A stretch of DNA of 64,000 bases from Affinundibacterium flavidum (GCF_014284175.1 NZ_JACOGA010000009.1:124001-188000); one strand, 5' to 3'. Shown: positions 1 through 9,204, counted from the stretch's first letter. Notes: a model not told the origin generated them from the sequence alone. Numbers and translations: made by a program.

Positions 1-856
1 CAGCGTACTGGCTCGCCAGTGTTTGAAATGCGTGTTCTCGTTCTGAGCGTTTGGGGTTGACCGATTCGCAGAGTAATTCGAAGTGCACTTGTGGCACACC
101 ACTAACGGGTAAGGAGAACAAAAGATAGACAGGGCAGCGCAATAAACTAGCCAGAACATATGGACCGATGGGGAACGCGGCTGGCTTCCCTAGAAAATTG
201 GCGATAGTCACGCGCGGATTGGGCGATACAGGTACACGATCACCAGCAATCACCACAAAACCGCCTTGCGCGACTCTTTCCGCTAGTAGGATCGCGGTAG
301 CTGGTGTCATGTCGGTCACTTGCAATAAATCGAGCTGGCTGTCTGGATTAAGCTTTGCCATCATGCGATTGAAACTTTGTGCATGTTTGGTATGCACTAA
401 GATAGTCAGCTTGACTTCAGGAAAGCGACGCGACAAGACGCGACACATATCAATATTGCCCAAGTGAGAGCAGACTAATACAGCACCTTTCTTCTCGACT
501 ACTTGTCGATGTAAAGACTCCTGTCCATAGTATTCGACTTGATCAACTTTGAACAAACCGCCCCATAACAGCATCTTGTCGAGTATGGTTTCGGCAAAGG
601 CCGCGAAGTGGTGGATCACGCCGAGTAAGCTGGTGGATGTTTGCAATGATGCATGCGCGTTGAGTTGTTGCAAGTAGGCTTGCGACGCATTTCGCGCTTT
701 TTTTTGCGTCAGTACATACCAGCACAACACCGGATACAAAACGATGCGGAAAGGCCATCGCCCGAGCAGACGGTAGATCCAAAAGAGCAAACGCATGCCA
801 GCCACAAAACTGACTTCATTCAAACTGGCCCAATGCATTTTCTTTGATTCTTGCAT
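1..856 (-). CDS. LpxL/HtrB-like lysophospholipid acyltransferase, 3' end cut by window edge
   Basis: My translation of the minus strand from an ATG at 856 stays open for 285 codons to the window edge. It shows an N-terminal hydrophobic stretch, an HLGNID motif at residues 131-136 (the H-x4-D catalytic signature of acyltransferases) and a later segment with GDRVP, as in LpxL/HtrB lipid A acyltransferases. It starts 4 nt after the glycosyltransferase stop, so it is the last visible gene of the polyene operon. In aryl-polyene clusters a glycosyltransferase and an LpxL-type acyltransferase are often fused; here they are separate genes. The inferred role is acylating the lipid anchor that carries the polyene in the outer membrane. 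A lipid A role is possible but less likely given the operon. Confidence 0.85.
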   Translation of the reverse strand, partial: MQESKKMHWASLNEVSFVAGMRLLFWIYRLLGRWPFRIVLYPVLCWYVLTQKKARNASQAYLQQLNAHASLQTSTSLLGVIHHFAAFAETILDKMLLWGGLFKVDQVEYYGQESLHRQVVEKKGAVLVCSHLGNIDMCRVLSRRFPEVKLTILVHTKHAQSFNRMMAKLNPDSQLDLLQVTDMTPATAILLAERVAQGGFVVIAGDRVPVSPNPRVTIANFLGKPAAFPIGPYVLASLLRCPVYLLFSLPVSGVPQVHFELLCESVNPKRSEREHAFQTLASQYA

Positions 857-860
857 GATG

Positions 861-1676
861 CTAGTCTCGGTCTTTCTGAAACTTGCGCTTCATTGAGCGC
901 CCGATTGTGCGACCACATAAGCGTGGCAGTCGCAACAGCATGCCAAAAAATAAGCGGATATGCATGGCGGTGATCAAAGCGTTATCGCGCCATACGCGGA
1001 AATGTGAGACACCATCGGCTGGGTATCCAACCCGTGTACCTTCATTCACCACTTCAAGCCCATCCCAATACAGACGTACCAAAATATCCGTATCAAAATT
1101 CATACGCGAGCCGATCTTGTGCCGCGACATTAACGCTATCACGGGGGCAACAGGGTAGACCCGAAAGCCACACATAGAATCGCGGATGGCGAAGGAGAGT
1201 GTATTAATCCAAACCCAAACATGAGTTAAGTAACGTGCATACAAGCGAAGCTTGGGAACCGATTCATCGTAAATCGGATAGCCAGCGATGACGGCGGCTG
1301 GATGTGCCTCTGCTTGTTGTAAAAATCTTGCAATGTCGGCGACACAATGCTGACCATCGGCATCAACTTGCAGTAAATGGCTATAGCCATTTTCTGCTGC
1401 ATAGTTAAATCCGGTTAAGACCGCCGCGCCTTTGCCCTGATTTTGTACATGCCTTAACAATACGACTTGCGCTGAATATGTTTGCTGTAGCTGATCTAGT
1501 ACCGTTGCACATGCCTGGCTACTGCCATCATCCACCAAGATGCAAGGGGCGTCAAAACGCAGCACCGCTTCAACCACTGCGGCAATGGCATGCTCATGGT
1601 TATAAACGGGAATCACCACGCAGGGCCTAAAGTTAGGATCGGAGCTAGGATTCGAATTAGAGTTCAACGCAGACAT
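861..1676 (-). CDS. Family 2 glycosyltransferase of the polyene operon
   Basis: A 271-residue GT-A fold glycosyltransferase with PVYNHE near residue 20, LVDDGSS near 50 and VDADGQH near 105; the last two carry the nucleotide-sugar and metal-binding aspartates. The C-terminal third is hydrophobic and basic, as in membrane-associated dolichyl-phosphate-mannose-synthase-like enzymes. Aryl-polyene and flexirubin clusters carry such an enzyme, thought to help build the glycolipid head. ATG at 1676 is preferred over an in-frame TTG at 1685; neither has a clear Shine-Dalgarno, which suggests translational coupling to the methyltransferase ending 16 nt upstream. Confidence 0.85.
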   Translation of the reverse strand: MSALNSNSNPSSDPNFRPCVVIPVYNHEHAIAAVVEAVLRFDAPCILVDDGSSQACATVLDQLQQTYSAQVVLLRHVQNQGKGAAVLTGFNYAAENGYSHLLQVDADGQHCVADIARFLQQAEAHPAAVIAGYPIYDESVPKLRLYARYLTHVWVWINTLSFAIRDSMCGFRVYPVAPVIALMSRHKIGSRMNFDTDILVRLYWDGLEVVNEGTRVGYPADGVSHFRVWRDNALITAMHIRLFFGMLLRLPRLCGRTIGRSMKRKFQKDRD

Positions 1677-1692
1677 AGAGACCAAAAAAAAT

Positions 1693-2769
1693 TTAAGCTA
1701 CTTTTGCAAAACGCAATAAGGAATGGCAATAGCCAATACCATCGCGCGCTGTGAGCAATTTTAAGCCCGCCGCTTCTGCCAGACGGATGTAATCAGTGCT
1801 CTCGTAAATTTTGCTATTACCACTCGCCATCGTCGTGAAATAAGGCGAGGTATTGATCAGACAATAGGAGGCGATGTCATATTGCTGTCTATCCCAAAAA
1901 GTATCCATAATCAGCAATTGCCCGTTCGGCACTAATGCCTTTGCTGTTCGTTCTAAGATGCTGGAAATCGCAGATTCGGAGAAGCAACTGAGAAATTGGC
2001 TCATCCAGATCAGATCCATGTTCTCGGGCAAGGTCGCTGTGGTATCGAGTAAATTAGTCGGATGAAAATGCGCACGTTCACGAAAGCCTTGTGCATTCAA
2101 ATTTTCTTCCGCAACTTTGAGCTGCACTGGTAGGTCAACCAAATGCAATTCAGTTTCTTGGTTATAACTTAATGCCGCATAACTAAATTTACCGGTATTG
2201 GCGCCGATATCCATCACGCGTCGCGGTGCAGTCGCAAAGACGTCTGGCATGATGCTCGGGAAGGAGGTATCGGAATAAAAATGATCAAAGTCGAACCAAC
2301 TGGTTTTTGCCGGTTCTGGCAGTGTAGATAAACCTTCATAAATTGTCGTCCAGGGACCCAAATGCGTCAGGCCCAGTGGCTTTTCTTCATCTAGCGATTG
2401 CTCAAGCAGGAACAGGCCTTGGTAGCAGACATCATGCGTGAAGTTGATATTGATTTGCGTGATGGAATCCGTTAGTACGCAATAACCTGTTTTATCCAAT
2501 ACATAATGGCCCTCACGCAAATAGACGATGCCAGCAGACAAGCAAGTTTCCAGCACCAGTTTTAAAGCATAGCGACTCCATTTCTCTGTCGTCACTAAGT
2601 TTTCTAGTGAAATGCCTTCGCTACCTGCATCAGCCAAAGCTTGCAACATGCCTCGCTTCCATGCATAACGTATGCACTGGAATACGACGGGGCCGAAGGC
2701 AATTTTTTGTGCTTCAAAACGTGCGGCAAAAGCACTTTGTTTTTCAGGCGAGAATTTTTTATTTAACAT
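1693..2769 (-). CDS. SAM-dependent methyltransferase of the polyene operon
   Basis: A 358-residue class I methyltransferase. The N-terminal 100 residues look like the winged-helix dimerisation domain of small-molecule O-methyltransferases. The Rossmann core begins with VMDIGANTGKFS near residue 190 (SAM loop I), followed by the acidic LHLVDLP strand. The start overlaps the end of the ligase-dehydratase gene by 7 nt, implying coupled translation. In aryl-polyene and xanthomonadin-like pathways such an enzyme methylates the aryl head group (ApeB-like role). That role is inferred from the operon, not from substrate residues. Confidence 0.82.
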   Translation of the reverse strand: MLNKKFSPEKQSAFAARFEAQKIAFGPVVFQCIRYAWKRGMLQALADAGSEGISLENLVTTEKWSRYALKLVLETCLSAGIVYLREGHYVLDKTGYCVLTDSITQININFTHDVCYQGLFLLEQSLDEEKPLGLTHLGPWTTIYEGLSTLPEPAKTSWFDFDHFYSDTSFPSIMPDVFATAPRRVMDIGANTGKFSYAALSYNQETELHLVDLPVQLKVAEENLNAQGFRERAHFHPTNLLDTTATLPENMDLIWMSQFLSCFSESAISSILERTAKALVPNGQLLIMDTFWDRQQYDIASYCLINTSPYFTTMASGNSKIYESTDYIRLAEAAGLKLLTARDGIGYCHSLLRFAKVA

Positions 2770-4604
2770 GGAGTTTGAGCTTGTTCAAATAAAACGCGAC
2801 CCCCGGCATGTTGCCCGACGTCTGAGAAATAACGGAACTGTAAGGCTTGTTTTTGTGCTTGATGAATCAGTTCCATATACACGGGTGTTTCTGCACAGAT
2901 GACTTGTTGAAATTTGAGTGTTTGGATACCGCAGAAATTTGCTGGCAATGCAAAATACTGTTTGCCGAAATGGATTGCCCAATCGACCTGCACTACGCCT
3001 GGAAGTACGGGCGCAATAGGGAAATGTCCTTCAAAATATAATAAATTTTGAGGGACGATAATTTCAAGTAGAACGCGCTCGGGCTCTTGTTCCAATAGGC
3101 GCCAGTCAGGCATCGTGGGCTGTTTATTTAATGCATTTGAATCAGCTTTGATATCAGTATTGTCTGGGCTTTGTTCAGTGCTTTCTAATAAAGTAAGCAA
3201 TTGCGCATGAGTTGTTTTACCTTGTGAATTGACAGGTAAAGCATCCAGATAGCGCCACCGACGTGGTAAGGCGATGGCTTCGACATGCTTGCTGAGTACG
3301 CCGCGCAATTGTTGATTCAGTGCGAATTTCCCTTGCCCTTGCAAAATCGCTTGCCCTTGTTTCGTTAACACGATGAAGGCGTAGATGTTTTGTCTCTGAC
3401 TATTCTGCTCAACAAGCAGCTCAGTATTAAGCAACAAGCGAGCTTCATTTACGAGCCCGCTAGACAGTAAAGCTTTTTCCATCAGATCGAGCGAGATACG
3501 TTTTTCTTCTATTTTAACGATACGATCTTGACGTCCTAGTAATTGAAAATGCTGTTGGTCGATCGCATTGACCTGATCCGCAAGGCGGAACCATGCGGTA
3601 TCAGGCAGATGTGACGATTGGATTTCTAGCAAATTGTTATCGGTGGCAATACGCCACGCCAGTTGCGGGAAAACCTGCCAGGCGTCCTTGTGCGCTTGAA
3701 TACGCTGACGCCAGGCGATGCCGCCGGTTTCTGAGCTGCCGTAGACTTCTATTGGAGTTTGTCCCCAGAGCGACTGAACTGCCTCGACGCTGCCTATACT
3801 TAAAGGGCCGCCAGAAGAAAAGACTGCGCGCAATTGCGTTTTTATTTTGGTCCAATCCAGGTGTGCAGGTAGACGTTTCAAATGCGCGGGACTGGCTATT
3901 AATGCGCAAGCACCTGTTGCTAAATGCTGCTGCAATTGTTCAGGAAAATTGAGCGCATCCGCATAGATCGCACGGCCTGTGGCAAAAGGCCACAGCACTT
4001 TAAATAAAAGACCATAAATGTGCTGATGCGACACCGTCGAGTAGATAGTCGCTGAGCCTAATTTTTCGCCAAAGAGCGACTCCAGCGTAGCAATTTCGGT
4101 GGATAGTTGCGACCATTGCTTAGGAATCGCTTGCGCCTCTCCGGTACTACCTGAGGTGTACACGATCAAAGCAGGAAACTCATCTGCTAATACTGGTAAA
4201 AAATCAGTATGCGTCATGCCGACTGCGAAAGCAGAATTGGCGATAGTAGGCAACGTAGTTTGAAATTGTGTTCGCAGTTGCGTCCTATATTGATCAGGAA
4301 ATTCGCCGATAAAGACATCGACTTCTTTGGTCAGATTGCGGCAATTATTTTCTAGAGTATCTGCTGCCAGAACAACCGTTTTGTGTGCATGCCATGCAGC
4401 AAATAATGCCGCCGCGAATTCTATGCTGTCGCTGAGATAGAGTGCGATTTTGTGCTGCGGTATCTGGCTGATTGTTGCGTGCCAGCTCGCTACTTTTTGG
4501 GTGAACATCTCGCGCGTAATCGCAGTTTGGCCTTGCCATCCTATGATGCTCTCAGGTTCTACTGCGAGAGACGAGGTAGATAAATTTTGGTGAAGATTAA
4601 ACAT
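2763..4604 (-). CDS. Acyl-AMP ligase fused to a FabA/FabZ-like hot-dog dehydratase
   Basis: A 613-residue two-domain protein. Residues 1-460 form an adenylate-forming ligase: phosphate loop YTSGSTGE at 149-156, VYGSSETGG near 285 and the hinge aspartate in LGRQDRI near 365. An acidic linker follows, then a hot-dog fold with FEGHFP at 524-529 (catalytic His527) and PVLPG. In Escherichia coli type clusters these are separate proteins (ApeH activates 4-hydroxybenzoate, ApeI dehydrates the chain); here they are one polypeptide. It likely loads the aryl starter onto an ACP and also acts in chain elongation. The start overlaps the upstream gene by 8 nt. Confidence 0.9.
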   Translation of the reverse strand: MFNLHQNLSTSSLAVEPESIIGWQGQTAITREMFTQKVASWHATISQIPQHKIALYLSDSIEFAAALFAAWHAHKTVVLAADTLENNCRNLTKEVDVFIGEFPDQYRTQLRTQFQTTLPTIANSAFAVGMTHTDFLPVLADEFPALIVYTSGSTGEAQAIPKQWSQLSTEIATLESLFGEKLGSATIYSTVSHQHIYGLLFKVLWPFATGRAIYADALNFPEQLQQHLATGACALIASPAHLKRLPAHLDWTKIKTQLRAVFSSGGPLSIGSVEAVQSLWGQTPIEVYGSSETGGIAWRQRIQAHKDAWQVFPQLAWRIATDNNLLEIQSSHLPDTAWFRLADQVNAIDQQHFQLLGRQDRIVKIEEKRISLDLMEKALLSSGLVNEARLLLNTELLVEQNSQRQNIYAFIVLTKQGQAILQGQGKFALNQQLRGVLSKHVEAIALPRRWRYLDALPVNSQGKTTHAQLLTLLESTEQSPDNTDIKADSNALNKQPTMPDWRLLEQEPERVLLEIIVPQNLLYFEGHFPIAPVLPGVVQVDWAIHFGKQYFALPANFCGIQTLKFQQVICAETPVYMELIHQAQKQALQFRYFSDVGQHAGGRVLFEQAQTPC

Positions 4605-5157
4605 GATGACGGCGCTTAAATCGAATTCGGACCAGATATTCGATCACAAATAAACTTCCCATTAACAGATAGGAAACCACGCCGGTGTACAGCGTCCAGA
4701 TTTCTTGCGATGCCCAGATCGCGGTGATAAGTGCCATGCTGCCATTGAACACAAAGAAAGCACACCATACTTTCGTCACATTGCGGGTATAGCGAACTGC
4801 CACGTCCGGCAAGTCAGGTTCAGTAATCCGTGCAAAGCGTTCCACCATCGATTGCGGTGTCGAGAGGCTATAAGTAAACGCGATGAGAAACGCCAGATTG
4901 ACTAATACCGGATAGAGTTTTAATGGCAATAAAGCGTTTGTCCACACCGCGGCTAATACCATTGCTAATCCACATAGCGCCGACCAGCGCGCCAATTTAC
5001 TGATCTTCAATGCAGGTAAGCGCGTTGCAACTAAAATGAGTAATAAAGCAGCCAGCCAGCGTGGTTCTACCTGTCCCTTGCCAAACCAGATTGCCAAGGG
5101 ATAGATCAGGGTAAGAATGACTGTGGTCGCGGTCAGTAAACGGTGATTGATAGACAT
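4597..5157 (-). CDS. Polytopic membrane protein of polyene clusters (COG4648-like)
   Basis: A 186-residue integral membrane protein with about five hydrophobic helices, a conserved-looking CAFFVFNGSMAL segment near residue 130 and a basic C-terminus (RIRFKRRHHV). Small membrane proteins of this kind sit between the ACPs and the ligase in aryl-polyene clusters (ApeG position); their biochemical role is not established. The start codon shares one base with the stop of the upstream ACP (TAATG arrangement), and the stop overlaps the ligase gene, so expression is coupled to both. Confidence 0.78.
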   Translation of the reverse strand: MSINHRLLTATTVILTLIYPLAIWFGKGQVEPRWLAALLLILVATRLPALKISKLARWSALCGLAMVLAAVWTNALLPLKLYPVLVNLAFLIAFTYSLSTPQSMVERFARITEPDLPDVAVRYTRNVTKVWCAFFVFNGSMALITAIWASQEIWTLYTGVVSYLLMGSLFVIEYLVRIRFKRRHHV

Positions 5158-5420
5158 TATTCCGGTTGTAAATTGGCGAGTGCGTCGATCACATCGCCAA
5201 TAGTACGGATCTGTTTAAATACCTCTGGTTGCAAACGCAGGCCAGTCATTTGTTTTAATCTAACTGCCAGATCAACAGCATCTATGCTATCGATATCTAA
5301 ATCGGCATACAAATTCGATTCCAATGTGAGTGTCGATTTTTCCAGTTCAAACATTTCTGCTAACAGATCAACGACCCACACAAACATTTCCTCTTTACTC
5401 ATTTCGCTAATAACAACCAT
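5157..5420 (-). CDS. Acyl carrier protein (second of pair)
   Basis: An 87-residue carrier protein with the phosphopantetheine site in DIDSIDAVDL (Ser45). The SID variant of the usual DSL motif is typical of aryl-polyene ACPs. An AAGGAA ribosome site lies 8 nt before the ATG at 5420. An internal ATG (residue 7) is a less likely start. It follows the other ACP gene by 12 nt. Clusters of this family use two ACPs, which in studied systems carry the growing polyene (ApeE/ApeF); which one corresponds to which is not decided here. Confidence 0.9.
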   Translation of the reverse strand: MVVISEMSKEEMFVWVVDLLAEMFELEKSTLTLESNLYADLDIDSIDAVDLAVRLKQMTGLRLQPEVFKQIRTIGDVIDALANLQPE

Positions 5421-5432
5421 GACTGTGTTCCT

Positions 5433-5687
5433 TTACTTCTTTCTTTGTGTTTGAATTAATTTCACCAGTGCGCTCACTGAGGAAAAGTGTTGGCGAGTGT
5501 CTTCAGCATCGGCAGAGAGTGTAATGCCGTAACGTTTTTGAAGCGCAACCCCTAATTCCAATGCATCAATGGAATCTAAACCCAAGCCATCGACAAAAAG
5601 TGGTGCGGCACTGTCGATGTCGGCTGGTGTTATGTCTTCAAGTTGCAAAACATTAATGATTAATTCTTTAACTTCTTGTTCAAGCAT
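5433..5687 (-). CDS. Acyl carrier protein (first of pair)
   Basis: An 84-residue acyl carrier protein: helix I with LIINVLQLEDI, then GLGLDSIDALEL with the phosphopantetheine Ser39. Like its neighbour it has DSID, not DSLD, so the two belong to the same specialised subfamily and are not the housekeeping AcpP of fatty acid synthesis. The start lies inside the last codons of the acyltransferase gene (8-nt overlap), so translation is coupled. Confidence 0.9.
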   Translation of the reverse strand: MLEQEVKELIINVLQLEDITPADIDSAAPLFVDGLGLDSIDALELGVALQKRYGITLSADAEDTRQHFSSVSALVKLIQTQRKK

Positions 5688-6468
5688 GATGTGCTTTTTC
5701 CTGTATGAAATAGTGTTGTAAGAATTCTGTTAAATGTCGCGCTGCCATCACTTCAGAATCGCCTGTCGTTGTGAAACTTTGAATCAGAATGTCGTCTTTT
5801 ACTTCAATGATAAATTGTACTTGCCGCTCCGGAATTTTCCACCATGGCACGCCTTTGCCTAAGGTTTTTGGTTCGCAATGAATGATAATGGGCGTCAAGT
5901 TTTGCAAACCTCTGATCGCGATATTCGCAGCACCTCGTTTAAGTTGTATATTGCCATTTGCAGGTGTTCTGGTTCCTTCGGGAAAAATGATTAAATTATT
6001 CCCTTCTTTGAGAGAGTTGATGCACGCGTCCAATAATTCAGTGCCTTGTTCATTATTGATATACGCTGCGGCTCGCACCGGGCCACGCGTAAATGGGTTA
6101 TTCCATAAACCGTTTTTGACAATGCAGTCGGCATTTTTCACAAATGCCATTAAAAAAACCGTATCAATCAAGCTGGGGTGATTCGCCAGCAATAATAATC
6201 CTTGCCGTGCCAGTTTTTTTTCGCCAATGATTTGATAACGCAAAACACCCAAGAAATTCATTAAACCGATAAAACTCCGAAAGCTATAACGGATGATTGC
6301 GCGTGCAAAATGTATCCGTCTTGTGCGCTGCCAGATCAACATATGCAGGCAAGGAAACACCAATAACCATAAGAGCATGCCACCTAGGCCAAATGCGCTA
6401 AAACTGAATCCTGTTGCCAACAGTCGCCATGTGCGACCTAGCAATTGCAGTACTTTAAGTGGGAGCAT
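5680..6468 (-). CDS. PlsC-type 1-acyl-glycerol-phosphate acyltransferase-like protein
   Basis: A 262-residue acyltransferase with one or two N-terminal membrane helices (residues 15-45), NHPSLID (H-x4-D catalytic motif) near residue 95 and IFPEGTR near residue 160, the second hallmark of the PlsC family. The housekeeping PlsC is normally elsewhere; the position between ketosynthase-like and ACP genes matches ApeD of aryl-polyene clusters, thought to act on the lipid anchor. It overlaps the preceding gene by 14 nt and the following one by 8 nt. Confidence 0.87.
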   Translation of the reverse strand: MLPLKVLQLLGRTWRLLATGFSFSAFGLGGMLLWLLVFPCLHMLIWQRTRRIHFARAIIRYSFRSFIGLMNFLGVLRYQIIGEKKLARQGLLLLANHPSLIDTVFLMAFVKNADCIVKNGLWNNPFTRGPVRAAAYINNEQGTELLDACINSLKEGNNLIIFPEGTRTPANGNIQLKRGAANIAIRGLQNLTPIIIHCEPKTLGKGVPWWKIPERQVQFIIEVKDDILIQSFTTTGDSEVMAARHLTEFLQHYFIQEKAHHA

Positions 6469-7225
6469 TATTGTATGACCAGATCCAATGGTGATTCCTA
6501 GTGACGCGTTCTAAGCTATTTTGTTTATTTAAGTAAAAACGCAAAATTTCTAAGCCTGGCGGTTGATTTTGTTCTGTCGTAAAGTTTTCATTCAGGTTTT
6601 TCTGCGCAGGATTCCATTCCAAATTAAAGCTTGCTTTTTCTGCCTCCGCTGGAACAATCAGCCAGGCCCAAGCATACGCCTGTTCAATGCAATCTTCGAA
6701 AGTGTGAAAAATTGCTGGCAGCGGCTGTTCATAATTGACTAACAAGACCGCTTTAGCACCTTCCCCGATCAGGCTGCAAGCTTCAATGACAGCGTGTTCT
6801 ATTGTACTGACACCTGCCGCAATCGCGATATGATTACTGCGGTCTTTGTTGGCGATAGAAAATAGTCCCGCGGTTGCATTGTGTACGGCAGAACTAAAAC
6901 CTATAGGTGAAATTGCGCCCTCGGTAATCTGCTCCTTGATAAGTTCAACGGCGTGAATCACCTCACCATGACGTGAGCAGAAAATAGTCGGAACTTCGGT
7001 CAAATCATCAAGGCAGGTATACGCCACTTCTAATGCCATACGTCCTAATAGCCGGGCTCGGCGACGCAGCATTGCTGGCATGTCCTTTACCGCAGGTGGT
7101 TCGCCATCGGTTTCTCGGATGACCGACGGTTGTAGTAACCACTCCTGCCACGCCTGGTCGGAGTTGCGTCCCGGTGCCCACTGCGCATGTTTGGCTATCG
7201 AAAAATGAACACTGTTTTGTTGCAT
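6455..7225 (-). CDS. Beta-ketoacyl synthase-like protein lacking the catalytic cysteine (chain-length-factor type)
   Basis: A 256-residue protein resembling only the N-terminal half of thiolase-fold ketosynthases (Ketoacyl-synt_2 type), with FSSAVHNATAGLFSIA near residue 115 and VNYEQPLP near 175. I see no active-site Cys in the usual elbow: the region reads AAGVSTIEHA. It is therefore probably not a condensing enzyme itself and may act as a chain-length-factor partner, the role proposed for ApeC. ATG at 7225 is chosen; a TTG at 7237 would add MAFL. No strong ribosome site. It is the first gene of the operon. Confidence 0.82.
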   Translation of the reverse strand: MQQNSVHFSIAKHAQWAPGRNSDQAWQEWLLQPSVIRETDGEPPAVKDMPAMLRRRARLLGRMALEVAYTCLDDLTEVPTIFCSRHGEVIHAVELIKEQITEGAISPIGFSSAVHNATAGLFSIANKDRSNHIAIAAGVSTIEHAVIEACSLIGEGAKAVLLVNYEQPLPAIFHTFEDCIEQAYAWAWLIVPAEAEKASFNLEWNPAQKNLNENFTTEQNQPPGLEILRFYLNKQNSLERVTRNHHWIWSYNNAPT

Positions 7226-7324
7226 AAGAAAAGCCAAAAAAATAAATCTATAGACGTCTGTTACCTAGAGAGTATTGCACGAATACTGACGATAACGAAT
7301 TTGGTGTTGTATGCTAAAAAATAT

Positions 7325-7768
7325 TTACTGCGTAGGCTCTAACACTGTTCGAGCGCGGTCACTTTCTAGTTTTGTTGGTTGGGTCATCCGCCATTCGTCT
7401 TCTTCTTTCAATTTGTAGCGAATCGCATTATTTGCCGGATCGAATTGATAAAAACCATAAGCATCTCGGAATCCGCCGATTGCTAATGCCGGAGCAAAAA
7501 AAGCGATACTCATGCCCATTTTTGTGCCATTTACATGCAAGGGTAATATTCCATACATTTTTTTGCCGTCTGATGTACTTGAGACAAATTCATATTGTCC
7601 TGTTGCTTTTGCATCTAAGTCTAAAGAATAAGGCAGTTCTGATAGTACTTGCCCTTTTATTTGCAATGTTATTTTTGTGGAGATAGAGCTAAAATTGGCT
7701 TTATTTGCAGCGCATCCACTAAGTACTATGCTCGTAATAGCTAAGGCGAGAATTTTACGCATTTTCAT
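7325..7768 (-). CDS. Small outer-membrane-type lipoprotein, function unknown
   Basis: A 147-residue protein starting MKMRKILALAI with a short signal peptide and a lipobox LSGC near residue 20, so probably lipidated and exported. The mature part is beta-rich with GQYEFVSSTSDGKKMYG and SIAFFAPALAIGGFR; I recognise no family. The longer open frame back to 7954 overlaps prfA and has no export signal at its front, so the internal ATG is preferred (7768, or 7762 two codons later). It lies between prfA and the polyene operon in the same orientation, 99 nt before the operon's first gene. It could belong to the envelope side of that pathway, but nothing shows this. Confidence 0.7.
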   Translation of the reverse strand: MKMRKILALAITSIVLSGCAANKANFSSISTKITLQIKGQVLSELPYSLDLDAKATGQYEFVSSTSDGKKMYGILPLHVNGTKMGMSIAFFAPALAIGGFRDAYGFYQFDPANNAIRYKLKEEDEWRMTQPTKLESDRARTVLEPTQ

Positions 7769-7898
7769 ATTTTCAAGGTTCTTTCTAAGGCTTTTTGAGG
7801 GAATTGTCAATATTGTAAATAATGTACATTGTTGCAACAAACATTCAAAAAAAATTGATATTTCAGTGTGTGATGAGTGATTTTGGGTGATGTGAGAC

Positions 7899-8978
7899 TT
7901 AATCATCCCCCAAGCTAGCCAGTAATTCCGCTTGATGTTCCGCCACCAAAGCATTCGTCAGTTCGCTCAAATCCCCATCCATAATGAAATCAAGCTTGTA
8001 TAAGGTCAGATTAATCCTGTGATCGGTCATACGGCCTTGTGGATAGTTGTAGGTGCGAATACGCTCACTGCGGTCACCGGAGCCGATCAAGCTCTTCCGG
8101 GTTGCTGCTTCTTCGGCTTGTTTTTTGCGCAGTTGGCCGTCCATGATGCGGGTCGCTAACACGCGCATCGCTTGCGCTTTATTTTGATGCTGACTACGGC
8201 CGTCCTGACATTCAACGACAATGCCAGTGGGAATGTGCGTTAAACGTACGGCCGAATCCGTTTTATTAATATGCTGACCACCCGCACCGGAAGCGCGGAA
8301 AGTATCGATGCGTAAATCGGCGTTATTGATGACTACGTCAGTCAGTTCGTCCGCTTCAGGCATGACTGCAACGGTACAGGCAGAAGTGTGAATACGGCCT
8401 TGGGTTTCTGTGGCAGGCACCCGTTGTACACGATGTCCACCGGATTCAAATTTAAGCTTTGAATATGCACCAAAGCCAGCGATACGAATGATGACCTCTT
8501 TATAGCCGCCAAGTTCAGAGGGCGATTCAGACATCACTTCCACTTGCCAGCGATTACGTTCTGCAAAGCGTGTGTACATACGCAGCAAATCGCCAGCAAA
8601 CAAACCGGCTTCATCACCACCTGTACCGGCGCGTATCTCTAGCAGAATATTTCTTTCGTCGTTAGGATCTTTTGGCAGCAACATGGTTTGCAGTTCGCGT
8701 TGCAAGGCTTCGATTCGGTCTTTGGCGGTTTGAATTTCTTCTTGTGCGAAGTCCTTCATATCAGGATCGGTCAACATCTCTTGCGCTTCGACGATATCAC
8801 TCTGGGCTTGTTGATAGTTGTGATACAGCGCGACTAAAGGCTCAAGTTCAGCATGTTCGCGATTGAGTTTGCGATAGGTGTCCATATCATTGGTAACACC
8901 TTCTTGTACCAACAGTTGACCAACCTCGACCAAGCGTTCGGAGAGTTGATCGAGTTTATGTAGCATGGATGGTTTCAT
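7899..8978 (-). CDS. prfA: Peptide chain release factor 1
   Basis: 359 residues, the full length of RF1. It has GAGGQHINK near residue 230 (the GGQ motif that enters the peptidyl-transferase centre) and the stop-codon reading tripeptide PAT in VPATETQG near 188, which identifies RF1 (UAA/UAG) and excludes RF2. It lies 226 nt downstream of hemA on the same strand. hemA-prfA is a widespread linkage in proteobacteria, usually followed by prmC (hemK); here prmC does not follow. Confidence 0.98.
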   Translation of the reverse strand: MKPSMLHKLDQLSERLVEVGQLLVQEGVTNDMDTYRKLNREHAELEPLVALYHNYQQAQSDIVEAQEMLTDPDMKDFAQEEIQTAKDRIEALQRELQTMLLPKDPNDERNILLEIRAGTGGDEAGLFAGDLLRMYTRFAERNRWQVEVMSESPSELGGYKEVIIRIAGFGAYSKLKFESGGHRVQRVPATETQGRIHTSACTVAVMPEADELTDVVINNADLRIDTFRASGAGGQHINKTDSAVRLTHIPTGIVVECQDGRSQHQNKAQAMRVLATRIMDGQLRKKQAEEAATRKSLIGSGDRSERIRTYNYPQGRMTDHRINLTLYKLDFIMDGDLSELTNALVAEHQAELLASLGDD

Positions 8979-9006
8979 GATGTTCTTTACGAAAAGTGAA
9001 AATCTT

Positions 9007-9095
9007 AAAACCCTTCAACGCCGAGGCGCAGAGATGCGCAGAGTTTTTACTCCGTTTTTCCTCGGTGTCTCGGCGCCTCGGCGTTGAGGGGTTTT
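9007..9095. repeat. Large imperfect palindrome between hemA and prfA
   Basis: The arm beginning AAAACCCTTCAACGCCGAGG at 9007 is nearly the reverse complement of the arm ending at 9095. About 27 of the outer 28 bases pair; the inner part contains repeated CGCAGAG/CTCGG units and a T-rich middle. It is far longer than an intrinsic terminator and lies in a 226-nt gap. It could be a dispersed palindromic repeat or a structured leader of prfA. No coding capacity is apparent. Confidence 0.8.
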
Positions 9096-9204
9096 CAAAT
9101 TCATAATCTGATATTTAAATAGAAATTCGGCTCTGGCTACGATCGCCACCAAAGCGGTGCAAAGCGTGATGCTAGGTAAATGCGTGAAAATAGGATTAGC
9201 GTAG

